Counted from the stretch's first letter, positions 1-7,089 are shown. The stretch is DNA of 12,132 bases from Candidatus Schekmanbacteria bacterium (GCA_003695725.1 RFHX01000207.1:1-12132), one strand, 5' to 3'. A program made the numbers and translations. The notes: generated by a model not told the origin, from the sequence alone.

Positions 1-250
1 GATTTATATAGTTCTCTTTAATATGAAATATTTAATTCTTTCAATATGTTTTAAATATGAAACCTAAATCTTTATATTCAAAATCTTTAAAAAATAAGTG
101 CTAACTTTATCATCAGATAGATTTTTTTCAATAGAAAAGAATTCATCTTCTATAGTTTGGAGATTTGGAATAAATCGTTCTATTGATTTGGATATTAGCT
201 TTTATCCAAAAAAAAGAGAAGTGCTCTAAAATAATCAAAATATTTAGAGA

Positions 251-937
251 TTATGGACCTTTGAATCTATCGTCTTTTGATTGGCTGTTTTTACCATCAG
301 CAAAAGAGCGCAGAGTTTTCTTCCAGCTTTCAGACAAAAGAAGGCAAGATGCCAATTCTCCTGCTACTTTCGGATTATTTTTTGCATTTTCCATAATTCT
401 CAGTGCTTTCAACACAGTCCATTGAGGGAAAAGACGGCCTATCAATTTAAATTCATTATCCGATTCTATTTCGCCTTCTTGAAGCACTCTCAGATACCAA
501 CCAGTATGTCCTGTTTCCTGGACTCTTTTGTCAAGTCCATCCTTTTTCAAAATTTTCGATATTTTCCAACAGGGTTGACGGGGCTGCGAAATTTGTAGTT
601 TTACATCTCCTATTTCAAATACATCTCCAATGCATACATCTTCCTCAGTCAAATTAGAAATGGTTATATTTTCGCCAAATGAACCATAATCGAGTTTTTC
701 AATGTGCAATTCCTCTTGCCATTTCTGATAATGAGATTCAGGATAAACAAGCACTGCTTTGTCAGGGCCTCCATGGTTTCTTATATCTGCTTGTTCATCA
801 CCCTCGAGCCCTGTAACAGAAACTCTTATCCTTCCTTCTACCGGCTTCTTTATATAACCGCTTTGCCATTCTTTCCCATCACCGCTATAGGAAGCCACTT
901 TCCCAATTTGAATTGAAACTATCTTTGGCTTTTCCAA
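251..937 (-). CDS. YiiM-like MOSC domain protein
   Basis: This 228-residue protein belongs to the MOSC (molybdenum cofactor sulfurase C-terminal) superfamily, YiiM branch. E. coli YiiM is about the same length and takes part in molybdenum-dependent detoxification of N-hydroxylated bases. Visible landmarks are GLEGDEQAD (residues 43-51), the NHGGPDKAV block (54-62), FGENIT (87-92) and QPRQPC (118-123). Cys123 is the conserved MOSC cysteine. Residues about 168-215 form the helical C-terminal extension seen in YiiM. The start is TTG at 937. An AAGGAG ribosome site lies at 949-954 (minus strand), 11 bases upstream, and no in-frame ATG fits the family's N-terminus. It is the last gene of an operon, 21 bases after coaX, and is probably cytoplasmic. 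The family is clear; the natural substrate is not. Confidence 0.9.
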   Translation of the reverse strand: MEKPKIVSIQIGKVASYSGDGKEWQSGYIKKPVEGRIRVSVTGLEGDEQADIRNHGGPDKAVLVYPESHYQKWQEELHIEKLDYGSFGENITISNLTEEDVCIGDVFEIGDVKLQISQPRQPCWKISKILKKDGLDKRVQETGHTGWYLRVLQEGEIESDNEFKLIGRLFPQWTVLKALRIMENAKNNPKVAGELASCLLLSESWKKTLRSFADGKNSQSKDDRFKGP

Positions 938-958
938 TTTGTCAACTACTCCTTTTGG

Positions 959-1735
959 TTAGCTTTTCTTCTTGTTCAATTCATAAATTATCTTTAACCC
1001 CTCAAGCGTAAGCATCTGATTTGTTTCTTTTATCTTTTTGCTTTGAGGCGCTATCAAATCTGCAAGTCCTCCTGTAGCAACGACAAAGGGGTTTTCACTA
1101 ATCTCATTTTCCATCTTTTCAATTATTCCGTCAACAAGAGATGCATAACCGTATATTATGCCTGATTGTATGCTGTTTATCGTATTTTTACCTATTACCT
1201 TGGGAGGTTTAATTAACTCGACTTTTGGAAGTTTGGCCGCTCTTTCAAATAGTGCATCAATAGAAATTTTAATGCCCGGCACAATAATTCCTCCACAATA
1301 TTCAGCACTTTTTGAGATATAACAAAAGGTTGTGGCAGTGCCAAAATCAACGACTATAACAGGACCGCCATATTTTCTAAAAGCTGCTGCTGCATTTACA
1401 AGCCTGTCTGCACCAACTTCAGCAGGATTATCATAGAGATTTTTAAGCCCCGTTTCTACTGTGTTGTCAACAATAAGAGGACTTAAATTGAAATACTTGA
1501 GGCACATTTCAGTTAAAGGAGAAATTGTTGCAGGGACAACGCTCGATATTACTGCTGATGAGATTTCTTCCAACCGTATTCTGTTATCAAACTCAAAAAG
1601 ATTTTTATAGACTACAAAAAAGTCATCGGCTGTCCATCGAGTGCCTGTTGCAATCCTCCAATCTACAATTATTTCATTTCCATTGAAAACCCCTATGACC
1701 GTATTTGTATTTCCAACATCAACTGCCAATAGCAT
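959..1735 (-). CDS. coaX: Type III pantothenate kinase
   Basis: CoaX phosphorylates pantothenate with ATP, the first step of coenzyme A synthesis, in the cytoplasm. The 258-residue length is typical. The ASKHA phosphate-binding motif DVGNTNT is at residues 6-12. The GADR motif (108-111), whose Asp is catalytic in characterised CoaX enzymes, is followed by DFGTATT (130-136), GGIIVPGI (148-155) and ATGG (220-223). The reading frame is open back to a TTG at 1762, but I choose the ATG at 1735. The family begins directly with this MLLAVDVGNTN-type strand, and a GGGAG site lies at 1748-1752. The longer version would overlap the stop of the upstream nucleotidyltransferase gene. The gap from that stop is 20 bases, so co-transcription is likely. 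The more usual neighbour birA is not present here. Confidence 0.96.
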   Translation of the reverse strand: MLLAVDVGNTNTVIGVFNGNEIIVDWRIATGTRWTADDFFVVYKNLFEFDNRIRLEEISSAVISSVVPATISPLTEMCLKYFNLSPLIVDNTVETGLKNLYDNPAEVGADRLVNAAAAFRKYGGPVIVVDFGTATTFCYISKSAEYCGGIIVPGIKISIDALFERAAKLPKVELIKPPKVIGKNTINSIQSGIIYGYASLVDGIIEKMENEISENPFVVATGGLADLIAPQSKKIKETNQMLTLEGLKIIYELNKKKS

Positions 1736-1755
1736 AAACCTATCTTTCTCCCTTT

Positions 1756-2700
1756 TTAACAATCAATTATCTGCAATTTCCCATCAAAGCAACAAACTAT
1801 AGCTTTCTCCAACAGAGTATTTCTCTTAATGACAACATTGTCAAGAATTACGCAATTACGAATTTTACAACCGCCTTCAATGCGACAATTTTTCCCTATT
1901 ACTGAATTGAAGACTTCAGCGCTTTCATCAATAATCGTATTATTTCCAATTAAACATCCATTCTTGTCTTTTTCAATGTTAAAGTTAGCCGCTATATTGT
2001 CACCTACTTCTGTTTGAATCTCTCGATATCTTTTCAATGTCCCTACATCACACCAATACCCCCTGTTTACAAACCCCAAAATCTTTTTTTTATCTTTGAT
2101 TAGTTTAGGATAGATATCTGAATTTATCTCTTTGACTTCCTCCTTTGGGATATAATCAAAAACTGATGGTTCTAAAATATGAACGCCAGTAAAATTCATA
2201 GGATTACATTTCTTTTCCGCGCCAACCAATTCAAGAATATCCACCACCTGCATATCATCTGATAGATAAACTTTCCCAAATGAGTCATCCTTGTTGGGAT
2301 ATGCAAGAAGCATTGTTGAATCAGCATTGTTTTTTTTATGAAAAACAATCATCTCCTTCAAATCAAAATTCAAAAGTGTATCACTGTTAATCACAACGAA
2401 TGTTTCATCACTAAAATATCTTTCAACCTTCTTCAATCCTCCTGCTGTGCCAAGCAATTTTCTTTCCAAAGAAAAAGTAATTTTCATCTCTTTATCGAAT
2501 GACTCATCAATGGCATATTTGATACTTTCAGGCTTATAATGTAGATTTATAAAAACCTCCTCTATTCCATATTTATAAAGAAAATTGAGTGTATGGACTA
2601 TAATTGGCACGTTGAATACAGGAAGTGCCGGTTTTGCCTTTGTCAGTGTCAAAGGCAATAGCCTTTCTCCCTTACCGGCTGCAAGAATCATTGCTTTCAT
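1756..2700 (-). CDS. Sugar-1-phosphate nucleotidyltransferase (MurU/ManC-like)
   Basis: This 314-residue protein transfers a nucleotide from NTP to a sugar 1-phosphate, making an NDP-sugar for cell-envelope or glycan synthesis. The N-terminal nucleotide-binding signature begins LAAGKGERLLPLT (residues 6-18) and continues to K23 and P24. GTAGGL (84-89) and NSDTLLNFD (105-113, with the metal-binding Asp) follow, then YWCDVGT (215-221). Residues about 248-302 show hexapeptide-type repeats of a short left-handed beta helix. Close relatives include MurNAc-1-phosphate uridylyltransferase and mannose-1-phosphate guanylyltransferase; the sequence does not say which sugar is used. It is first in a three-gene minus-strand operon with coaX and a MOSC gene. 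No Shine-Dalgarno site precedes the ATG: the leader there is nearly all A and T. Confidence 0.9.
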   Translation of the reverse strand: MKAMILAAGKGERLLPLTLTKAKPALPVFNVPIIVHTLNFLYKYGIEEVFINLHYKPESIKYAIDESFDKEMKITFSLERKLLGTAGGLKKVERYFSDETFVVINSDTLLNFDLKEMIVFHKKNNADSTMLLAYPNKDDSFGKVYLSDDMQVVDILELVGAEKKCNPMNFTGVHILEPSVFDYIPKEEVKEINSDIYPKLIKDKKKILGFVNRGYWCDVGTLKRYREIQTEVGDNIAANFNIEKDKNGCLIGNNTIIDESAEVFNSVIGKNCRIEGGCKIRNCVILDNVVIKRNTLLEKAIVCCFDGKLQIIDC

Positions 2701-2745
2701 TTTTTTATCATTTAAATTTTTTTGATATATAAATTTTGTGGTTAT

Positions 2746-2773
2746 ATTATCAGAAAAAATAACTCCTTGACAA
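2746..2773 (-). promoter_or_regulatory. Candidate promoter of the nucleotidyltransferase-coaX-MOSC operon
   Basis: On the minus strand TTGTCA (2773-2768) is followed after 16 bases by GATAAT (2751-2746), each one base from consensus. The predicted start lies near 2738, giving a leader of roughly 38 bases before the ATG at 2700. An alternative reading is an extended -10, TG-A-TAATAT, with 18-base spacing. The -35 box overlaps that of the tRNA promoter on the other strand. Confidence 0.4.
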
Positions 2774-2795
2774 ATCTCTTTAAGACGCTTATAAA
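2767..2795 (+). promoter_or_regulatory. Sigma-70 promoter of the initiator tRNA gene
   Basis: A perfect TTGACA -35 box (2767-2772) is separated by exactly 17 bases from TATAAA (2790-2795), one base off the consensus -10. Initiation would fall near 2802, leaving a very short leader before the mature tRNA 5' end at 2810. This near-consensus form is what a strongly expressed stable RNA gene needs. Confidence 0.75.
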
Positions 2796-2809
2796 TTCAA
2801 GCAATTCGA

Positions 2810-2883
<74 letters not shown>

Positions 2884-2969
2884 TTTTTTTTATTGACAAA
2901 TCTTTGCCCGCCTATAAGACCTTTAATTGTTTGTGAAAAGAGTTGCATAAATATTCAATATTCATTTAT

Positions 2970-2974
2970 GGAGG
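2970..2974 (+). promoter_or_regulatory. Ribosome binding site of the ferrochelatase-like lipoprotein
   Basis: GGAGG is followed by five bases and then the ATG at 2980. It decides the start: the open frame runs back to 2893, and an in-frame ATG lies at 2968, but only the ATG at 2980 has a properly spaced site and puts the signal peptide at the N-terminus. Confidence 0.85.
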
Positions 2975-2979
2975 ATAAA

Positions 2980-4716
2980 ATGTCTCATAAATTTTTCTTA
3001 CGGATTTTTTTTCTTATACCTATTCTTACAATTCTGTTTTCCTGCGCAAAGGCACCAAAAAAAATTGGAGTCATTTATACTGTTCACGGTGGACAGGAAG
3101 TGGAAAAACCACAATATATGTTTGATGCAGTCATTCAGCAATTTTCATACGATAAAAATCACCCTATTTACCAATTTGTAATGTGGAAAAGGAAGAATTG
3201 GCCTCTTGTACTGAATTCTCCAATGTCTGAGTATGCAAAGAGTTTTTTAAGAAAATACAGATTTGAATACAAACGGATCGGAGGCATTGATCCCTTTTAT
3301 CAAATAACAGAAAAACAGCTTTCAAATTTAAAAAGAGAATTGGAATCAAATGAAGAAGGCCTTGAATTTGAAGTTGAGCTTGGTGCATGGATGGGAGGAA
3401 GCCATCCAGAATATTTGCCCTACCCCCGCTTTTTTCTCAATCCTCCACCGGGCGGCGATAAAATAACATACTGCGGCGAAGGTGAAAAGGATGGACCTTG
3501 GAAAGACTGTAATCCAAATCGCTACGATGTTGACGGTCCAGTTGAAAGACTTCTTCAAAAGGGAGTGTCCAAAATTATTGTTGCCGATATGACTGTGGGA
3601 GGTGTTCGGTTTTCCAAAACCTTTGAATTTGTCCAAAGAGCAAAAGAAGTTCTTGATAAATGGAATAATAATCACAAAAAGGCAATCCCTTTGATATGGG
3701 TAAATGACTATAAAAATCTAATGGAAAGATCTTATCCTGAAAAGCCGGAAGGATGGACTAGGTCGCTTGGAATACCTGATAAAGACAGACATATTCCCCT
3801 TGAAGGATATCCAAATCCTATTGCTGAAGACATAAAGTTGGCAGAACTAAATGTTGTAGGAATAGAAAAAAGATTTAATAAATCTGTATCTGACGCTGAT
3901 ACAGCAGTCTTGCTTTTGAATCATGCCCTACATGAAAACGATGAATCTTTTGACCCAAAAATAAACGACACAGTACTATTGAATAAAAACATAAAAAAAA
4001 TACTTCTTCAACGACACCCTACTATGAAAGCAGAAAATATTATTGGCGCATTTTTCGGTGTGAAAGAACTGAATCCTAAAAACGGATTAGTAGAACGCAC
4101 AAGAAGGATGAGAGGGCAAACATTGGGGTCAGCTTGGCTCTATGAAAGCAACAAGCAACTTCCCACTGAGGAATGGGGTTATAGATATTGGGATGCCCTC
4201 GAATATCTAAAAAAACGAGGAGCAAAGCATATCGTTATCGCCTTTCCTCAGATAGTAACAGATTCAGTATTAAATTTAGTGGAGATTTATTGTCAAATTG
4301 CAGTGGAAATAGGAACCAGAACTTGGGCTAGATTTGACGAAGGAGACTATAAGACATACCCGTTGGAAGGAAATCCATTCCCTGACTATTGGGGTGTTTG
4401 GGTAAATACTAAATGCGGTGATGAAGATTGCTGTTTCGAAATGGGAGGGTGCGATGATGGAAGGCCCTATCCTCCACCAAGACAAACGCCACTCAAAAAG
4501 GCAAGAGGTATGTTAGACCCTTCACTGGCATTTGATTTAAGCGGCTATGGACATCTTGGTTACGACCCTGCTAAAGGGAAACCTAATCCCAACAAGCCTG
4601 TGCAGAATCAGTATCGTGGAACATGGGATTTGTGGATACCGATAAATGACGATCCACAACTTGCCAAAATCCTTGCTAAACATATAATAGATGCAGCAAA
4701 GGGTAACTTAAAATGA
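2980..4716 (+). CDS. Exported lipoprotein with a ferrochelatase-like fold
   Basis: This 578-residue protein starts with a lipoprotein signal peptide (lipobox LFSC, lipidated Cys22), so it should be membrane-anchored outside the cytoplasm. The mature part shows ferrochelatase landmarks in order: first strand ending VHGG (to residue 38); Y.RIGG.DP....IT..Q (97-113); LLQKGVSKIIVAD (191-203); LLLNHALHE (311-319), where His315 matches the metal-site His; GQTLGSAWL (379-387); GAKHIVIAFPQIVTD (414-428); and a C-terminal IPINDDPQL block (553-561). Oddities are as follows. The catalytic Glu of ferrochelatases aligns with Leu431. Residues about 447-549 are an insertion with Cys479, 484, 485 and 491, and further Cys occur at 165 and 177. 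Ferrochelatases are usually 310-400 residues and are not exported. It heads a three-gene cluster. The fold assignment is by eye; activity is unknown and may not be iron insertion. Confidence 0.68.
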   Translation: MSHKFFLRIFFLIPILTILFSCAKAPKKIGVIYTVHGGQEVEKPQYMFDAVIQQFSYDKNHPIYQFVMWKRKNWPLVLNSPMSEYAKSFLRKYRFEYKRIGGIDPFYQITEKQLSNLKRELESNEEGLEFEVELGAWMGGSHPEYLPYPRFFLNPPPGGDKITYCGEGEKDGPWKDCNPNRYDVDGPVERLLQKGVSKIIVADMTVGGVRFSKTFEFVQRAKEVLDKWNNNHKKAIPLIWVNDYKNLMERSYPEKPEGWTRSLGIPDKDRHIPLEGYPNPIAEDIKLAELNVVGIEKRFNKSVSDADTAVLLLNHALHENDESFDPKINDTVLLNKNIKKILLQRHPTMKAENIIGAFFGVKELNPKNGLVERTRRMRGQTLGSAWLYESNKQLPTEEWGYRYWDALEYLKKRGAKHIVIAFPQIVTDSVLNLVEIYCQIAVEIGTRTWARFDEGDYKTYPLEGNPFPDYWGVWVNTKCGDEDCCFEMGGCDDGRPYPPPRQTPLKKARGMLDPSLAFDLSGYGHLGYDPAKGKPNPNKPVQNQYRGTWDLWIPINDDPQLAKILAKHIIDAAKGNLK

Positions 4717-4727
4717 GAGAATGAAAA

Positions 4728-5219
4728 ATGAACAATAAGGATATATATATCGATAAAAGTATTCCTATTGAAAAGCAGTTCAAATATTTGAGGGATAAAT
4801 TCAGTTTTCAGGCAGTACGGACATTCAAATTTTTCAAAAAGAAATTTGGGAAAGAAGCTGAAAAGATGTATGAAGAACTCTATGAGATGTATATGGAAGA
4901 CACGTTAAGGGATTACAACATCGACCCAAAAAATCTTCCTTTTGAAGTGGTTGCGGCATTAGCCGCCAATGAGGAAGATAAATCGTTAGGTTTTGCTCCG
5001 GAAGTTGTTTTCAAATCCGACAATGAAGTCCATTCAAAGCTATCTTATTGCCCCTATAACGAAGCTGCTAACGCATTGAAATTCGATGAGCCAGTGTGCA
5101 AGTTCGTTTGCGAGCTTAATTCAAAATATATGACAGAAAATACTTCCTATGAGATGAAATTGACAAAAAGAATCGCCAATGGTGATGAGTTCTGCTTAAT
5201 GAAGATTTCAAAAAAATAG
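4728..5219 (+). CDS. ATC hydrolase-like small cysteine protein
   Basis: This 163-residue protein has no signal peptide or membrane segment and is probably cytoplasmic. The C-terminal half resembles the family named for L-2-amino-thiazoline-4-carboxylic acid (ATC) hydrolase: a CPYNEA motif (108-113), Cys124 and Cys128, then a basic stretch leading to NGDEFC (151-156) and a final short strand. The first 65 residues are helical and rich in Lys, Glu and Phe. Most members of this family are uncharacterised, and the four cysteines could form a catalytic or metal site. It starts 11 bases after the lipoprotein stop, preceded by a GAGAGA stretch, and ends 12 bases before the flavoprotein, so the three are almost surely co-transcribed. 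The family match is by eye; the ATC hydrolase name should not be read as a proven substrate. Confidence 0.6.
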   Translation: MNNKDIYIDKSIPIEKQFKYLRDKFSFQAVRTFKFFKKKFGKEAEKMYEELYEMYMEDTLRDYNIDPKNLPFEVVAALAANEEDKSLGFAPEVVFKSDNEVHSKLSYCPYNEAANALKFDEPVCKFVCELNSKYMTENTSYEMKLTKRIANGDEFCLMKISKK

Positions 5220-5231
5220 CCCTTCAAAGAA

Positions 5232-6560
5232 ATGAGAAAAAAATATGATCTCATAGTTGTAGGTGCTGGCCCTGCCGGAGCAATGGCCGCTAAAACAGCC
5301 GCTGAAATTGGATTAAATACTCTTCTTCTCGAAAGAAAAAAAGATCCTTCCAAATTGACAAGAGGATGCGCATCGATGTTTGCCATAGAAAGCGATTATT
5401 ACTTTGGCGAACGGATGTATTACAACGATAAAAACAAAAAAATGGTTTTTCCTGTCAATGGCTTCACAGTGGATTATGACGGTCCAAGAAGAAACTATTA
5501 TGCATGGCATTTTTATGCACCTAACGGCAAAACCTGTCTGAAATTCGGTAATTATGAAAAATCTTTCAAAGAAGGAGATGCAGGACGTCTTTCCTTTGTC
5601 TTTAATAAAGGATATCTTATTTCCAGTCTTCTAACCAAGGCAGAGAAATTCGGTGCTAAAATATTAACGGGCAAATATGTCGAAAAAGTGGGAAAAGGGA
5701 AAAAATATGTGAAAGTTCAGAGCGGCAAAGATTTCTTCGAAGGCACTTTCCTTATTGGAGCAGATGGAATGAATTCAATCATAGCTGAACAGATGGGTTT
5801 CAATAAAGAAAGGTTATTCTTTGGAAGAAATTCCGGGATAACCTATTATTTGACAGGCACAGCAATTCCTCAATCTGAAGCCATTATTTCAGGCCATGCA
5901 TTCAAAAGTAATAGCTCCTTTCATTCCTTTTTTTGGATAATCCCAAGTCCTTATGAGAAAGATGAATTCTGGTTTGCAGTAAAAACTCCTCAGGAATTCG
6001 ATTTCATTACCAAAGAAAGCGTTTATAAGCGCTGGTTCCCGAATCTTAGAATCCGTAGAAGGGTGGGATTCGTTACCAATATGAGGTCGCCTGTTTCAGA
6101 ACCATTTAAGGATAATGTTTTGCTTGCAGGTGATTCAGCATGGTTTTGGGAAGCAGAAATTACCGGTTCGATGATGTGTGGTTGGAAAGCGGCAAACAGC
6201 ATAGCTGAAGCTTTTCGCAATAATAAGCTAAATAGAGATGGTATCATCTCTTATATAAATTGGTGGAAAAAATCATATGCTGACTTCGACGATTACAGAA
6301 ATATGTTTCTGCTCATCCCTTTCTGCAATATATTTACAGAAGAAGAACTCAACTATCTTTTTGGTCTATTCAGAAAACCTCTCAGAAGGACTAACAACCC
6401 TTTCTTGATTGTGCGTCTCGTAAAGAACGCCCTCAAACCTTTAATACCCAAAATCCAAAAGGAGATGCCTTCAATTATAAAAAAAATGGATATGCTTGAA
6501 GTAGAGAACATTCAAAAATTTACAGGCATCAAGCAGTTTTTCAAAAAACGAAAATCGTAG
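5232..6560 (+). CDS. Geranylgeranyl reductase family FAD-dependent oxidoreductase
   Basis: This 442-residue flavoprotein has the FAD-binding GAGPAG motif at residues 11-16 in a beta-alpha-beta unit ending in LLLER (31-35). A GADG motif is at 177-180 and the second FAD motif, LLAGDSAW, is at 297-304. This order marks the family that includes archaeal lipid and chlorophyll geranylgeranyl reductases and, more distantly, aromatic hydroxylases. Cys46 in RGCASM (44-49) sits where geranylgeranyl reductases keep an active-site cysteine, although the usual CGG form is changed. The C-terminal 70 residues (about 370-440) are Lys-rich and helical and may touch the membrane surface. Start ATG 5232 lacks a good ribosome site, so translation may be coupled to the upstream gene 12 bases away. 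The substrate is unknown; an isoprenoid or tetrapyrrole chain is plausible. Confidence 0.85.
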   Translation: MRKKYDLIVVGAGPAGAMAAKTAAEIGLNTLLLERKKDPSKLTRGCASMFAIESDYYFGERMYYNDKNKKMVFPVNGFTVDYDGPRRNYYAWHFYAPNGKTCLKFGNYEKSFKEGDAGRLSFVFNKGYLISSLLTKAEKFGAKILTGKYVEKVGKGKKYVKVQSGKDFFEGTFLIGADGMNSIIAEQMGFNKERLFFGRNSGITYYLTGTAIPQSEAIISGHAFKSNSSFHSFFWIIPSPYEKDEFWFAVKTPQEFDFITKESVYKRWFPNLRIRRRVGFVTNMRSPVSEPFKDNVLLAGDSAWFWEAEITGSMMCGWKAANSIAEAFRNNKLNRDGIISYINWWKKSYADFDDYRNMFLLIPFCNIFTEEELNYLFGLFRKPLRRTNNPFLIVRLVKNALKPLIPKIQKEMPSIIKKMDMLEVENIQKFTGIKQFFKKRKS

Positions 6561-6571
6561 AGTCTTCTATC

Positions 6572-7033
6572 TTAGTTTGCAAACCTACAATACCCTTTCT
6601 GTTCGTAGTATTCCTTTAATTTATTAAGTTGTTCGGGGGTAAGAACATTTTTTATATCAATTGCAAGCCCTGAAAAACTCTCCATTAACCTTGAAATATT
6701 ATCTTTTACTTTATTCAACTCATTCATCAATTCATCCTTGGTCGAGTCCTCTCTGAAGAATATCTCTGCAATAGCCTTTCTTTCACTGCACAAGCTGTCT
6801 CTTATCTTTTGTCTTTCCTCCTTTGTATTTTCGATAAGAGCTTTTATTTCCTCCACCTGTCCATCAGTCAAATCAAGGCGTTCTTTCCATTTCTCGAGGA
6901 TATAATCAACTATCTTCCCCTGTGAATAGCACCTGTAACCTTTATATCCCGTATATCCTATTGAGATAGCACCGGCAAAGAAAAGCACCAATATGCAAAC
7001 CAAAAGGTATAGAAAAACTTTCTTCTTAAACAT
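6572..7033 (-). CDS. Spy/CpxP-like periplasmic LTxxQ protein
   Basis: This protein of 153 residues has one N-terminal hydrophobic segment (about residues 6-26) after a Lys-rich start, so it is exported or membrane-anchored in the periplasm. The rest is helical with two LTxxQ motifs, LTDGQ (55-59) and LTPEQ (131-135), the hallmark of the Spy/CpxP family. Known members are envelope-stress chaperones or metal-resistance regulators. The frame is open upstream to 7075, but the ATG at 7033 is chosen. GGAGG lies 6 bases before it, and this start puts the hydrophobic segment at the N-terminus. The gene converges with the flavoprotein (11-base gap, no terminator seen) and diverges from the metalloprotease. 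Cys residues are at 13, 35, 82 and 149. Its role as chaperone or as sensor accessory cannot be told apart here. Confidence 0.82.
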   Translation of the reverse strand: MFKKKVFLYLLVCILVLFFAGAISIGYTGYKGYRCYSQGKIVDYILEKWKERLDLTDGQVEEIKALIENTKEERQKIRDSLCSERKAIAEIFFREDSTKDELMNELNKVKDNISRLMESFSGLAIDIKNVLTPEQLNKLKEYYEQKGYCRFAN

Positions 7034-7037
7034 TTTA

Positions 7038-7044
7038 CTCCTCC
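7038..7044 (-). promoter_or_regulatory. Strong ribosome binding site of the Spy-like gene
   Basis: On the minus strand GGAGGAG lies directly upstream of the ATG at 7033, with 6 bases between GGAGG and the start. It rules out the longer start at 7075 and is the strongest site in the window. Confidence 0.85.
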
Positions 7045-7089
7045 TCTCTTTGAATTTATAATCAAACTCTTTCAATCTTATTATTATAT

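Noticed and set aside
28-58. 8-bp inverted repeat ATATTTAA/TTAAATAT with a 15-base gap
   Set aside because: Composed only of A and T in very AT-rich sequence, with no T-run or neighbouring gene end to give it meaning.
64-201. A 45-codon stop-free stretch on the minus strand downstream of the MOSC gene, possibly a gene remnant
   Set aside because: It has no start codon and no recognisable motif, and such stretches are expected by chance in AT-rich DNA; nothing in 1-250 supports a gene.
206-229. Possible intrinsic terminator after the MOSC gene (AGAG/CTCT stem followed by T-run on the minus strand)
   Set aside because: The stem is only 4 bp and cannot extend, which is too weak for a terminator call.
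2697-2711. Mini-ORF (M-I-K-K-stop) whose stop overlaps the start of the nucleotidyltransferase gene
   Set aside because: Four codons of A-rich sequence without a ribosome site; chance is the simplest explanation.
2893-2979. Longer N-terminus for the ferrochelatase-like lipoprotein, extending back to 2893
   Set aside because: It would bury the signal peptide and lipobox inside the protein, while GGAGG is ideally placed for the ATG at 2980.
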